From JBKBMT01 sp046295655 (GTDB taxonomy: Bacteria > Pseudomonadota > Alphaproteobacteria > Rhodobacterales > Rhodobacteraceae), in assembly GCA_046295655.1 (NCBI GenBank), contig JBKBMT010000059.1, forward strand, positions 1-15,811: a stretch of DNA of 15,811 nt. The letters are read 5' to 3'. Positions 6,781-13,991 of this stretch are shown here, piece by piece. A model generated the notes under the pieces. The model searched no databases and was not told where the DNA came from. It was given only the letters and a program-made list of their open reading frames with translations. How positions within the stretch are numbered: position 1 is the first letter of the stretch; the number at the start of each line of letters is the position of its first letter. The position numbers and the translations under genes are program-made.

Positions 6781-7557
6781 ATGGACTATCAGGCGATCCT
6801 TTTCGGGCATGAGGACGGGGTGGCGCGGATCACCCTGAACCGCCCCGAGGTGATGAACGCGTTCAACGCGCAGATGCGGGCGGAACTGCTGCACGCGTTG
6901 CGCAATCTGCCGACGGCAGCGCGCGTCGTGGTCCTGACCGGCGCCGGGCGCGCCTTCTGCTCGGGTCAGGATCTGGGCGACCGCAAACGGGTGTCCGACC
7001 TCGATCTGGAACGGGTGCTGCGCGACGAATACGAGCCGCTGCTGCGCGCGATCTACGACTGTCCGCTGCCGGTGATCTCGGCGGTGAACGGTCCGGCTGC
7101 GGGGGCGGGGGCCAACCTCGCGCTGGCGGCCGACGTGGTGATCGCGGCCGAGGGAGCGGTGTTCCTGCAGGCCTTCACGCGGATCGGCCTGATCCCCGAC
7201 GCCGGCGGCACCTACTGGCTGCCGCGGCAGGTGGGTTTCGCCCGGGCCATGGGTGCGGCACTGTTCGCCGAGAAGGTGACGGCCCGGCAGGCGGCCGACT
7301 GGGGCATGATCTGGGAGGCCGTGCCGGACGCCGACTTCGCGACCCGGGTCGAGGAACGCGCGCGCCATCTGGCCACCGGACCGACCGTTGCCTTCCGGGC
7401 AGTGAAGGAGGCCATGCGCGCAAGCCTCGGCAACGACATCGAGGCGCAGCTGGCGCTCGAGGCCCGGCTTCAGGGGCGGTGCGGTCAGAGCCGGGATTTC
7501 CAGGAGGGCGTGCTTGCCTTTCTGGAAAAGCGCCGGCCGCAGTTCGAGGGACGTTAG
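6781..7557 (+). CDS. Enoyl-CoA hydratase/isomerase, PaaG-like
   Basis: This 258-aa crotonase-fold enzyme acts on acyl-CoA thioesters in the cytoplasm. The oxyanion-hole segments are TGAGRAFCSGQDLGDR (53-68) and VNGPAAGAGANLALAADVVI (102-121). The active-site stretch reads TRIGLIPDAGGTYWLPRQVG. Asp140 stands where true hydratases have Gly in IPGAGG, as in PaaG, the ring 1,2-epoxyphenylacetyl-CoA isomerase. The endings GMIW and FQEGVLAFLEKRRPQFEGR also resemble PaaG. No other phenylacetate genes are in the window, so the pathway is unproven and I give no symbol. The start is ATG 6781 with GGGGACGGGACGG upstream; an in-frame GTG at 6748 lies inside the ccmH terminator. It is probably monocistronic and converges on tRNA-Thr. 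Confidence 0.85.
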   Translation: MDYQAILFGHEDGVARITLNRPEVMNAFNAQMRAELLHALRNLPTAARVVVLTGAGRAFCSGQDLGDRKRVSDLDLERVLRDEYEPLLRAIYDCPLPVISAVNGPAAGAGANLALAADVVIAAEGAVFLQAFTRIGLIPDAGGTYWLPRQVGFARAMGAALFAEKVTARQAADWGMIWEAVPDADFATRVEERARHLATGPTVAFRAVKEAMRASLGNDIEAQLALEARLQGRCGQSRDFQEGVLAFLEKRRPQFEGR

Positions 7558-7579
7558 GACCCGGGCAAGGCGACGCCGC

Positions 7580-7630
7580 GCACGCACGGTTGCCCTGCGC
7601 CGCGGCGCCGATGGTCCGGGTCGTGCGTGC
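7580..7630. repeat. Inverted repeat in the convergent gap before tRNA-Thr
   Basis: GCACGCACG (7580-7588) and CGTGCGTGC (7622-7630) are a perfect 9-bp inverted repeat. The 33-nt interior contains the 12-bp palindrome GCGCCGCGGCGC (7597-7608). A further pair, GACCCGG (7558-7564) and CCGGGTC (7616-7622), could form an alternative stem. There is no T-run on either side. Placed between converging transcripts, it may act as a bidirectional transcript end. Confidence 0.5.
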
Positions 7631-7655
7631 CGGTTCCGTGGATCCGTGGTATCCG

Positions 7656-7730
7656 TGGTGCCGGCAGAGGGACTTGAACCCCCGACCCCCTGCTTACAAG
7701 GCAGACGCTCTACCGCTGAGCTATGCCGGC
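7656..7730 (-). tRNA. tRNA-Thr (anticodon UGU)
   Basis: On the minus strand the acceptor GCCGGCA pairs with TGCCGGC, then discriminator A and an encoded CCA (7658-7656). The D-arm reads GCTCAGCGGTAGAGC, the anticodon arm TCTGC-CTTGTAA-GCAGG gives TGT at positions 34-36, and the T-loop is TTCAAGT. All arms fold. The gene lies 34 nt after the stop of the FbpB-like permease on the same strand. Confidence 0.96.
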
Positions 7731-7738
7731 ACGCCGCC

Positions 7739-7768
7739 CTGATAGCGGCGGCCGTGCCGGCGGGTCAA
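7739..7768 (-). promoter_or_regulatory. Promoter of tRNA-Thr, overlapping the permease stop codon
   Basis: On the minus strand TTGACC (7768-7763) and TATCAG (7744-7739) are 18 bp apart. The -35 box contains the TGA stop of the permease gene (7767-7765). The expected start, 7-8 nt after the -10, is at or next to the first base of the mature tRNA (7730). Confidence 0.6.
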
Positions 7769-9441
7769 GCTGTGCTGACGCGGGGGGCCGCGGCGCGGGC
7801 CAGAAGAAGAACCGCGGCAAGGCCGACCAGCACGATCAGCACTGCCGCCGGCGCGGCCTCGGCCAGATTCTCGGCGCTGGCCTTCTCGTGCAGACGGGTC
7901 GCAAGGGTGTCGTAGTTGAAGGGGCGCAGCAGCAGCGTCGCGGGCAGTTCCTTGACGCAATCGACGAAGACGACCAGCAGCGCCACACCGACCGAGCCGC
8001 GGATCAGCGGCAGGTGCACCGCACGCAGGGTCGCGCCGGCGCCATGGCCGAGCGAGCGCGCCGCAAGCGGCAGGGACGGCGCGATCCGGCCCATGGCCGC
8101 ATCGGTTGCGCCCTGGGCGATGGCGAAGAAGCGCACGACATAGGCCAGCACGATCAGGCTCGCCGAGCCGGTCAGGATCAACCCCGGGTCATGCCCGGTC
8201 ACGGCGAGGACCGCATCGGCAAGCCTGTGGTCGAAGGCAGCCATGGGAAACAGAAGCCCCACCGCCAGCACTGCCCCGGGTGCAGCATAGCCGATGGTCG
8301 TGACCGGCAGGAGCAGCCGCGGCAGCCGCCGCCCCGACAGGCGCACACCATAGACCAGCACCAGCGCCGCCCCGACCGCCAGAACCGCCGCCGTCCCGCC
8401 CACGGTCACGGTGTTCGCCAGCGTCCGGGCCAGGCCCGGAGCGAGCCAGGCATCCGGGCGGCGCAACGCATGACCGAGGATCACCGCGAAGGGCAGGGCA
8501 AAGCCCATGGCGACCGGCAGAAGGCACAACAGCGTCGCAAGCGCCCCGCGCCAGCCGGTCAGCTGTCGCGGCTCGATCGGGCGCGCCGCCCGGGTGGCGC
8601 GGCAAAAGCGCAGGTCGCGCCGCGACAGACGCTCGAGCGCGAGCAGCAGGAAGATCACGCCGAGGCTGACCAGCGCAAGCTGCGCCGCACCGCCGGGATT
8701 GCCGGCGGACAGCCAGACCGAGAAGATCCCCGTCGTCAGGGTCTGCACGCCGAAATGGGCGACCGTGCCATAGTCGTTCACCGTCTCCATGAGCGCCAGG
8801 GCCACGCCCACGACAATGGCCGGCCGGGCAAGCGGCAGCCCGAGCCGGAGGAACAGCCCCCACGGTCCGGCCCCGAGCGCCCGGGCGACCTCGAAGGCAT
8901 TGCCCGACTGTTCCCGGAATGCCTGCCGGGCCAGAAGATAGACGTAGGGATAGAACGCCGCCGCGAGCACCACGACGGCCGCCCCGCGCGACCGGACGGG
9001 TGGAAACCAGTAGTCGCGCGCGCTCTGCCAGCCGGACAGGTCGCGCAGCAGCGTCTGGACCGGCCCCGAATAATCCAGGAAATCGACCAGCGCATAGGCG
9101 CCGACATAGGCCGGCAGCGCGAGCGGCAGAAGAAGCGCGTGGTCGAGGATCCGGGACAGCGGAAAGCGGTACATGGCGATCAGCCAGGCGGCACCGGTTC
9201 CGACCGCCGCGGTCAGGATGCCCACACCCAGCATCAGCCATCCGGTATTGGCCAGGTAGCGCGGCAGCGTGGTCGCCAGCATGTGCCCCCACAGGCTGTC
9301 CCCCGGGGTGAAGGCCAGCCAGACGACCGAGCCCACCGGCATGAGCACCACGGCCGCGATCAGCACCGCCGCAGCCGACCACGGGTCGGGCCGCAGCCGC
9401 AGGGCGACGAGGCGCGGAGCCTGAGCGTTTCGGTCGGACAT
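7765..9441 (-). CDS. Iron(III)-type ABC transporter permease (FbpB/SfuB-like, fused two-domain)
   Basis: This 558-aa inner-membrane protein has two homologous permease halves of about six helices each. Each half carries an EAA loop that contacts the ATPase: EVARALGAGPWGLFLRLGLP in the first half and LAARSLGHGAGATLRAVHLP in the second. Sequences such as LMETVNDYGTVAHFGVQTLT and VFVDCVKELPATLLLRPFNY are characteristic of the FbpB/SfuB ferric-iron permease group; related thiamine or putrescine permeases are less likely. The binding protein (FbpA) and ATPase (FbpC) genes are not adjacent; the upstream neighbour is divergent. I chose ATG 9441 because the predicted promoter puts the transcript start there. 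An in-frame GTG two codons earlier (9447) is possible. No Shine-Dalgarno is seen. Confidence 0.88.
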   Translation of the reverse strand: MSDRNAQAPRLVALRLRPDPWSAAAVLIAAVVLMPVGSVVWLAFTPGDSLWGHMLATTLPRYLANTGWLMLGVGILTAAVGTGAAWLIAMYRFPLSRILDHALLLPLALPAYVGAYALVDFLDYSGPVQTLLRDLSGWQSARDYWFPPVRSRGAAVVVLAAAFYPYVYLLARQAFREQSGNAFEVARALGAGPWGLFLRLGLPLARPAIVVGVALALMETVNDYGTVAHFGVQTLTTGIFSVWLSAGNPGGAAQLALVSLGVIFLLLALERLSRRDLRFCRATRAARPIEPRQLTGWRGALATLLCLLPVAMGFALPFAVILGHALRRPDAWLAPGLARTLANTVTVGGTAAVLAVGAALVLVYGVRLSGRRLPRLLLPVTTIGYAAPGAVLAVGLLFPMAAFDHRLADAVLAVTGHDPGLILTGSASLIVLAYVVRFFAIAQGATDAAMGRIAPSLPLAARSLGHGAGATLRAVHLPLIRGSVGVALLVVFVDCVKELPATLLLRPFNYDTLATRLHEKASAENLAEAAPAAVLIVLVGLAAVLLLARAAAPRVSTA

Positions 9442-9447
9442 GCCCAC

Positions 9448-9476
9448 GGCTTAGCCCAATGGCGTTTGACTGTCGA
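9448..9476 (-). promoter_or_regulatory. Putative leaderless promoter of the FbpB-like permease
   Basis: On the minus strand TCGACA (9476-9471) and TAAGCC (9453-9448) have a 17-bp spacer. The ATG at 9441 begins 7 nt after the -10, at the expected transcript start, so the message may have no leader. The -35 box abuts the divergent promoter and shares base 9471 with it. Confidence 0.45.
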
Positions 9477-9494
9477 GTGTTCCGCCTGTAGGTC
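9466..9494 (+). promoter_or_regulatory. Putative promoter of the 291-aa uncharacterised gene
   Basis: TTGACT (9466-9471) and TAGGTC (9489-9494) are 17 bp apart. The expected start near 9501 gives a leader of about 44 nt, ending with AAGGGGGAAA ahead of the ATG at 9545. Confidence 0.5.
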
Positions 9495-9544
9495 CAGATG
9501 CCGGCGGGGGTGCGGTGCCGGGTGGCGGCACAAGGGGGAAACGG

Positions 9545-10420
9545 ATGCAGATCGCCGTTCACCTCGGCGCCCATTGCACCGACGAGGGGGCCGTGCTGCG
9601 CTGCCTCATGCGCAATGCCGACCTGCTGACGGCCGAAGGCATCGCTGTCCCCGATCCGGCGCAATACCGCGCGGCGCTGCGCGAGGCGGTCGAGGCGCTG
9701 GGGGCGGGCATTCCGGCACCGGGTCAGCGCGACGCGCTGCTGGCCGGGCTCGCCGGCACGTCGGCGCCCGACCGTGTGGTGCTGTCGCTCGACACGCTGA
9801 TGGCCTTTCCCCGCTGGACGCTGGGGCGCGGGCTGTTCTATCCCGTGGCGGCCGAGCGGCTGGCGGCCCTGAGGGCGCTGCTGGCCGGGACGGAGCTGGA
9901 ACTGTTCCTGGCGATCCGCGATCCGGCGACCTTCCTGCCTGCCCTGTTCGAGCGGCAGCGGGTCAAGAGCTATCAGGAGTTCGTCGAGGGCACCGATCCG
10001 CTGCTGCTGCGCTGGTCGGAACTGGCCGAACGGCTGGTCGCCGCCGTGCCGGGCGTGCCGCTGACTGTCTGGTGCGACGAGGACACGCCGCTGATCCTGC
10101 CCGAGGTGCTGCGCGAGATCGCTGGGCTCGACCCCTGGACGCAGCTGCAGGGCGACACCGAGAACCTGCGCGGGATCATGGCCCCCGAGGGCTATGCCCG
10201 GCTTCTGGACTACCTCGCGCGGACGCCGCCGCAGACCGAGATCCAGCGGCGCCGCATCGTCGCTGCCTTCCTGGACAAGTATGTGCTGCCCGAGAAGGTG
10301 GAGATGGAGCTGGACCTTCCCGGCTGGACCGATGCCTATGTCGCCGCAATAAGCGCGGCCTATGACGAGGATGTGGACCGGCTGCGGCGCCTGCCCGGGG
10401 TCCGGCTGATCGCGCCCTGA
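9545..10420 (+). CDS. Uncharacterised 291-aa protein, possibly sulfotransferase-like
   Basis: I do not recognise a named family with certainty. The product begins MQIAVHLGAHCTDEGAVLRC. The strand-turn-helix pattern HLGAH followed by a helix recalls the HIGxHKTGTTS start of bacterial sulfotransferase-like proteins, but the phosphosulfate-binding K-T-G-T-T-S residues are replaced by CTDEGA. Later segments also fit an alpha/beta fold: VVLSLDTLMAFPR, a strand-like ELELFLAIRDPATFLPALFE near 119-138 (R-D-P as in the second PAPS motif of that family), and VPLTVWCDEDTP. No signal peptide or membrane helix is seen, so it is probably cytoplasmic. The start ATG 9545 has a strong AAGGGGGAA site; an earlier in-frame start at 9515 lacks one. 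It converges on the flavoprotein gene. Real coding is well supported; function is unknown. Confidence 0.75.
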   Translation: MQIAVHLGAHCTDEGAVLRCLMRNADLLTAEGIAVPDPAQYRAALREAVEALGAGIPAPGQRDALLAGLAGTSAPDRVVLSLDTLMAFPRWTLGRGLFYPVAAERLAALRALLAGTELELFLAIRDPATFLPALFERQRVKSYQEFVEGTDPLLLRWSELAERLVAAVPGVPLTVWCDEDTPLILPEVLREIAGLDPWTQLQGDTENLRGIMAPEGYARLLDYLARTPPQTEIQRRRIVAAFLDKYVLPEKVEMELDLPGWTDAYVAAISAAYDEDVDRLRRLPGVRLIAP

Positions 10421-10523
10421 TCGCGGCAGCGGTTCGGACGCCGGACCAAGCGCGGGCAGACGCAGCGACCGGGCGGTGCGGCCTCGGGCGAGCCCTGATC
10501 CGCCCGCCGGTGCGGATGTTCCG

Positions 10524-11699
10524 TCACACCGACTGTCCGGCGACCCAGCCCGACGACCAGGCCCACTGGAAGTTGTAACCGCCAAGCCAGCCGGTCACGT
10601 CGACCACCTCGCCCACGAAAAACAGTCCCGGAATCTGCCGGGCCTGCATGGTCCGTGCATCGAGGTCACGGGTATCGACACCGCCCAGCGTCACCTCGGC
10701 GGTGCGCCAGCCCTCGGTGCCGACCGGACGCACCGACCAGCCGCCCAGCACCGCGGCAAGCCGGCCAAGCGCAGGACCGGACAGGTCGGCCAGCCGCCCC
10801 TCGGCCCCTGCCTCGGCCGCCAGCGCCCGGGCAAGGCGCTCGGGCAGAAGTGTCGAGAGGGCGCGTCCCGTCTCCTGCCGGCCCAGGCCTTTCCGCAGCG
10901 CGGCCAGCGCCCCGGCCGCATCCTGTCCGGGCAGGAAATCGACCTCGATCGGCGCGCCCTCGGTCCAGTAGCTGGAGATCTGGAGGATCGACGGGCCCGA
11001 GAGGCCCCGATGGGTGATCAGCAGGCCGTCCTCGAACGCGGCCCGGCCGAAGCGGACCCGGGCCGGCACCGAGATGCCCGCCAGCGGTGCCATCCGGGCC
11101 CGCACCGCATCGCCGAACACCAGCGGCACCAGGGCCGGACGCGGCTCGACGATCCGCAGACCGAACTGCCGCGCGATGTCGTAGCCGATGCCGGTTGCAC
11201 CGATCTTCGGGATCGACTTTCCGCCGGTGGCGACCACCAGCGATGGCGCCGCGACCGGGCCGCGCGCGGTCTCGACCCGGAAGGTGCCGTCGTGCGTGAC
11301 CGGCCCCAGGGCACAGCCTGGCCGGATCTCGCCACCCGCCTGCGCCAGATCGCGCAGCAGCAGATCGACGATCTGGCCCGCAGGGCCATCGCAGAACAGC
11401 TGGCCGAGCGTCTTCTCGTGCCAGGCGATACCGGCCCGGTTCACCCGCGCGACGAAGTCCTGCGCGGTATAGCGGGCAAGCGGCGAGGCGGCGAAGCGCG
11501 GGTTGCGCGACAGGAACCGGTCGGGTGCGGTCGCGAGATTGGTGAAGTTGCACCTTCCCCCGCCGGAGATTCGGATCTTCTCGCCGATCTTCGTTGCATG
11601 GTCGATGACGAGGACGCGCCGCCCGCGGCGCGCCGCCTCGATCGCCGCGAACAGCCCCGCCGCACCCGCGCCCAGAACGATGACATCCCGCCTTTCCAT
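10524..11699 (-). CDS. NAD(P)/FAD-dependent oxidoreductase, HI0933/BaiN family
   Basis: This 391-aa flavoprotein has an N-terminal Rossmann motif for FAD, VIVLGAGAAGLFAAIEAARR, and the family signature KIRISGGGRCNFTN at about residues 42-55. Mid-protein it has LVVATGGKSIPKIGATGIGY, and near the C-terminus FVGEVVDVTGWLGGYNFQWA, which closes the FAD site. These are typical of the HI0933/BaiN/YhiN group, whose physiological reactions are mostly unknown; a few relatives act on bile acids or aminoacetone, which should not be transferred here. The frame is open upstream through tRNA-Gln, but the ATG at 11699 matches the family start and has a GAGGAAACC ribosome site. The gene is divergent from tRNA-Gln and convergent with the 291-aa gene. 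The 103-nt gap downstream shows a GGTTCGG/CCGGACC stem but no T-run. Confidence 0.88.
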   Translation of the reverse strand: MERRDVIVLGAGAAGLFAAIEAARRGRRVLVIDHATKIGEKIRISGGGRCNFTNLATAPDRFLSRNPRFAASPLARYTAQDFVARVNRAGIAWHEKTLGQLFCDGPAGQIVDLLLRDLAQAGGEIRPGCALGPVTHDGTFRVETARGPVAAPSLVVATGGKSIPKIGATGIGYDIARQFGLRIVEPRPALVPLVFGDAVRARMAPLAGISVPARVRFGRAAFEDGLLITHRGLSGPSILQISSYWTEGAPIEVDFLPGQDAAGALAALRKGLGRQETGRALSTLLPERLARALAAEAGAEGRLADLSGPALGRLAAVLGGWSVRPVGTEGWRTAEVTLGGVDTRDLDARTMQARQIPGLFFVGEVVDVTGWLGGYNFQWAWSSGWVAGQSV

Positions 11700-11757
11700 T
11701 CCGGTTTCCTCGCACGCGCGGCCTCTGCCGGCAACGTCCCGCAGCCGAATTTGCCCC

Positions 11758-11786
11758 TTGCGAAGCTGGGGCGCCTTGGCTAGACA
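11758..11786 (+). promoter_or_regulatory. Promoter of tRNA-Gln
   Basis: TTGCGA (11758-11763) and TAGACA (11781-11786) are separated by 17 bp. Transcription should start about 3 nt before the mature tRNA at 11797. Confidence 0.65.
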
Positions 11787-11796
11787 GCGCCCGAGT

Positions 11797-11871
<75 letters not shown>

Positions 11872-11889
11872 TCACCACATCCGGACGGA

Positions 11890-11931
11890 CCCCGCGACCT
11901 GCGCCGTATTCGTTGACGCGCGGGGGTTTTT
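11890..11931 (+). terminator. Intrinsic terminator of tRNA-Gln
   Basis: CCCCGCG (11890-11896) pairs with CGCGGGG (11919-11925), followed by G and TTTTT (11927-11931). The loop of 22 nt is long but can fold further. It lies 19 nt after the tRNA. Confidence 0.7.
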
Positions 11932-11983
11932 CGTCCGATCATCGCGATGGCGGGCGCTGCCTGCGGGTGGCGCGGGCGTCGGA

Positions 11984-11998
11984 GTGATCCGGGATCAC
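11984..11998. repeat. Short palindrome upstream of the EF-G paralogue
   Basis: GTGATC-CGG-GATCAC is a perfect 6-bp inverted repeat with a 3-nt centre, 24 bp before the chosen start. It could be an operator half-site pair or a small leader hairpin. No clear -35/-10 pair is seen between the tRNA terminator and this gene. Confidence 0.35.
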
Positions 11999-12010
11999 GC
12001 CATGCCGGCA

Positions 12011-12018
12011 AGGGGGGA
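12011..12018 (+). promoter_or_regulatory. Shine-Dalgarno that sets the EF-G paralogue start
   Basis: AGGGGGGA lies 5 nt ahead of the ATG at 12023. It favours this start over in-frame GTG 11984 and ATG 12002, which have no comparable site. Confidence 0.6.
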
Positions 12019-12022
12019 TGCT

Positions 12023-13951
12023 ATGCGGTGCTTCACGGTTCTCGGCCCGTCGCAATCGGGCAAGTCCACGCTCGTGCGGCAGTTGTCGTCGCTCGGAGGG
12101 CCGGGCGCCGCGTCCGAACAGCTGGGGGCGGTGACGCTGACCAGCTTCCGCTTTCTGGATGAGGACTGGTGCGCGCTCGATCTGCCCGGCGGGTCGGAAT
12201 ATGCCGTGCAGGCCCAGGGGGCGCTGATGGCCTCGGACGTGGCGGTGCTGGTCGTGCCGCCCGATCCGGAGGCTGCGCTGCTGTGTGCGCCCTGGCTGCG
12301 GGCCGTGGAGGCTTCGGGGACGCCCTGCATCCTGTTCATCAACAAGATGGATACGAGCCGCGCCCGCATGCGCGACATCGTGTCCGAGCTTCAGGCCTAC
12401 TCGAACCACACGATCGTCATCCGGCAGGTACCGATGCGCGAGGGCGACAGGGTGGTCGGTGCGGTGGACCTGATCTCGGAACGCGCCTGGCGGTTCCGCG
12501 ACGGGCAGAATTCCGCGCTGGTCCAGATTCCGCCGGGCCCCGTGGCCGACCGCGAGGCCGAGGCGCGATCCGAGCTGCTTGAGCAGATGTCGGAATACGA
12601 CGACGCGCTGCTGGAGGAACTGATCGAGGATCAGGTGCCAGCCACCGGGGCGCTGTTCTCGATCGCCCGGCGCGAGATGGAACAGAACGTGCTGATCCCG
12701 GCCTTTCTGGGCGCGGCCGAGCGGCACCACGGCGTGACGCGGCTGATGAAGGCGCTCAGGCACGAGGCGCCGGATGTCTCGGTGCTGCGCGCCCGCCTGG
12801 GCGGGGCCCGGGCGGTTGCCTTCGAGGCCCAGGTCCGCAAGCATCTGGGCAAGGTCGTGGCAGTCCGCGCGCTGGAAGCCGGGGTGGCCCAGGGCACGGG
12901 GCTTGGCGGCGGCAACCTCGGCGGTTTGCAGAAGATCGGCGGCGGCGCGGTGTCCGAGTTGCCGGCCGGGGGCGTGGCGCTTGCGGTGAAGTCCGACCAG
13001 CTTTCCGCCGGGCGTCCGCTGTCGGCCGATGCGGTTCTTGCCCCGCCGGACTGGTTCGGTGCCCAGCCGCCGATGCTGGCGCGGGTGCTCATCCCCGGCT
13101 CGGAGCGCGACGAAGTCCGCCTGTCCGCCGCGCTTGGCCGGCTGGCCGAGGTGGACCCGCACCTTGCGCAGGATACCGAGGAGGAGACCGGCCAGACCGT
13201 CCTGAAGCTGCAGGGCCCGCAACATCTGCGCCGCGTCCTGGCCCTGCTTGACGAGGACTTCGGCCTGAAGGTCGAGACGCGTTCGCCGAACGTGTCCTGG
13301 CGCGAAACGATCTCGGGTCAGGCAGATGTCCATTACCGGCATCGGAAACAGTCCGGCGGCGCCGGGCAGTTCGCGGATGTGGTGCTGACGATCCGCCCCC
13401 GGCCGCGGGGCGAGGGCTTCGGCTTCGACGAGGTGGTGAAGGGCGGCGCCGTGCCGCGCAACTACATCCCGTCGGTCGAGGAGGGGGCGCGGGACGCGAT
13501 GGCCCGCGGCCCCCTCGGCTTTCCGGTGGTGGACGTCGCGGTGACGCTGACCGACGGCAAGCACCACGCCGTGGACAGTTCCGACCATGCGTTCCGCACC
13601 GCCGGACGGATGGGGGTGAAGGAAGGTCTGACCCAGGCCGGGCCGCTGCTGTTGCAGGCGATCAACCGCGTCGCGATCCATGTGCCTTCGGTCCTGTCGG
13701 GAGCGCTGGTGTCGCTGATCAGCGGCCTGAAAGGGCAGGTGCAGGGGTTCGACCGCGATCCGGCGCAACGGGGCTGGGACATCTTCCGCGCCACGCTGCC
13801 CGCGGCGGTGCATGACGAACTCATGCAGGCACTTGCGGGCGCGACCCAGGGGACCGCCTGGATCGAGGCCGAGTTCGACCATTACGAAGAGGTCTATGGC
13901 CGCGAGGCCGAGGCGATCAGCAAGGCCCGGCTGGAGGCGCTATCGGCCTGA
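12023..13951 (+). CDS. EF-G-like translation factor paralogue with degenerate GTPase domain
   Basis: This 642-aa protein has the EF-G layout. G1 is GPSQSGKST (8-16) and G4 is NKMD (107-110). The domain-III region includes TVLKLQGPQHLRRVLALLDE. Domain IV has RKQSGGAGQFADVVLTIRP and GGAVPRNYIPSVEEGARDAM, followed by KHHAVDSSDHAFRTA, and domain V ends in EVYGREAEA. Two features differ from true EF-G. The segment between G1 and the switch I consensus is about 25-30 residues shorter: SEQLGAVTLT follows G1 by only some 15 residues, where EF-G has EQERGITITS much later. G3 reads DLPGGSEY (53-60), so the catalytic His of DTPGHVDF is Gly57. It probably binds GTP but hydrolyses it poorly; its ribosomal role is not known. 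It is unlikely to be the main EF-G, which normally sits with rpsL, rpsG and tuf. Confidence 0.85.
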   Translation: MRCFTVLGPSQSGKSTLVRQLSSLGGPGAASEQLGAVTLTSFRFLDEDWCALDLPGGSEYAVQAQGALMASDVAVLVVPPDPEAALLCAPWLRAVEASGTPCILFINKMDTSRARMRDIVSELQAYSNHTIVIRQVPMREGDRVVGAVDLISERAWRFRDGQNSALVQIPPGPVADREAEARSELLEQMSEYDDALLEELIEDQVPATGALFSIARREMEQNVLIPAFLGAAERHHGVTRLMKALRHEAPDVSVLRARLGGARAVAFEAQVRKHLGKVVAVRALEAGVAQGTGLGGGNLGGLQKIGGGAVSELPAGGVALAVKSDQLSAGRPLSADAVLAPPDWFGAQPPMLARVLIPGSERDEVRLSAALGRLAEVDPHLAQDTEEETGQTVLKLQGPQHLRRVLALLDEDFGLKVETRSPNVSWRETISGQADVHYRHRKQSGGAGQFADVVLTIRPRPRGEGFGFDEVVKGGAVPRNYIPSVEEGARDAMARGPLGFPVVDVAVTLTDGKHHAVDSSDHAFRTAGRMGVKEGLTQAGPLLLQAINRVAIHVPSVLSGALVSLISGLKGQVQGFDRDPAQRGWDIFRATLPAAVHDELMQALAGATQGTAWIEAEFDHYEEVYGREAEAISKARLEALSA

Positions 13952-13955
13952 GGTC

Positions 13956-13991
13956 GGGACCGGAGGGGTCCGGCCCCCCGGGCCCGGTCTC
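13956..13991. terminator. GC-rich hairpin between converging genes, possible bidirectional terminator
   Basis: GACCGG (13958-13963) pairs with CCGGTC (13984-13989), and GGGG (13965-13968) can pair inside with CCCC (74-77 of 13900s). The structure begins 4 nt after the EF-G paralogue stop and reaches into the hydrolase stop codon. No T-run follows on either strand, so termination is only suggested. Confidence 0.4.

Noticed and set aside
7659..7730. Plus-strand tRNA-Val (TAC read at the anticodon)
   Set aside because: D-loop and T-loop consensus and the CCA end are only correct on the minus strand, giving tRNA-Thr(UGU).
7723..10365. 880-aa open frame on the plus strand
   Set aside because: It runs opposite the FbpB-like permease and out of frame with the 291-aa gene; composition is Arg/Gln/Gly-rich with no domain.
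8189..10585. 798-aa open frame on the minus strand
   Set aside because: It is antisense to the 291-aa gene and in a shifted frame over the permease; no recognisable motif.
11939..13882. 647-aa open frame on the minus strand
   Set aside because: Mirror of the EF-G paralogue, with His/Arg/Gln-rich composition.
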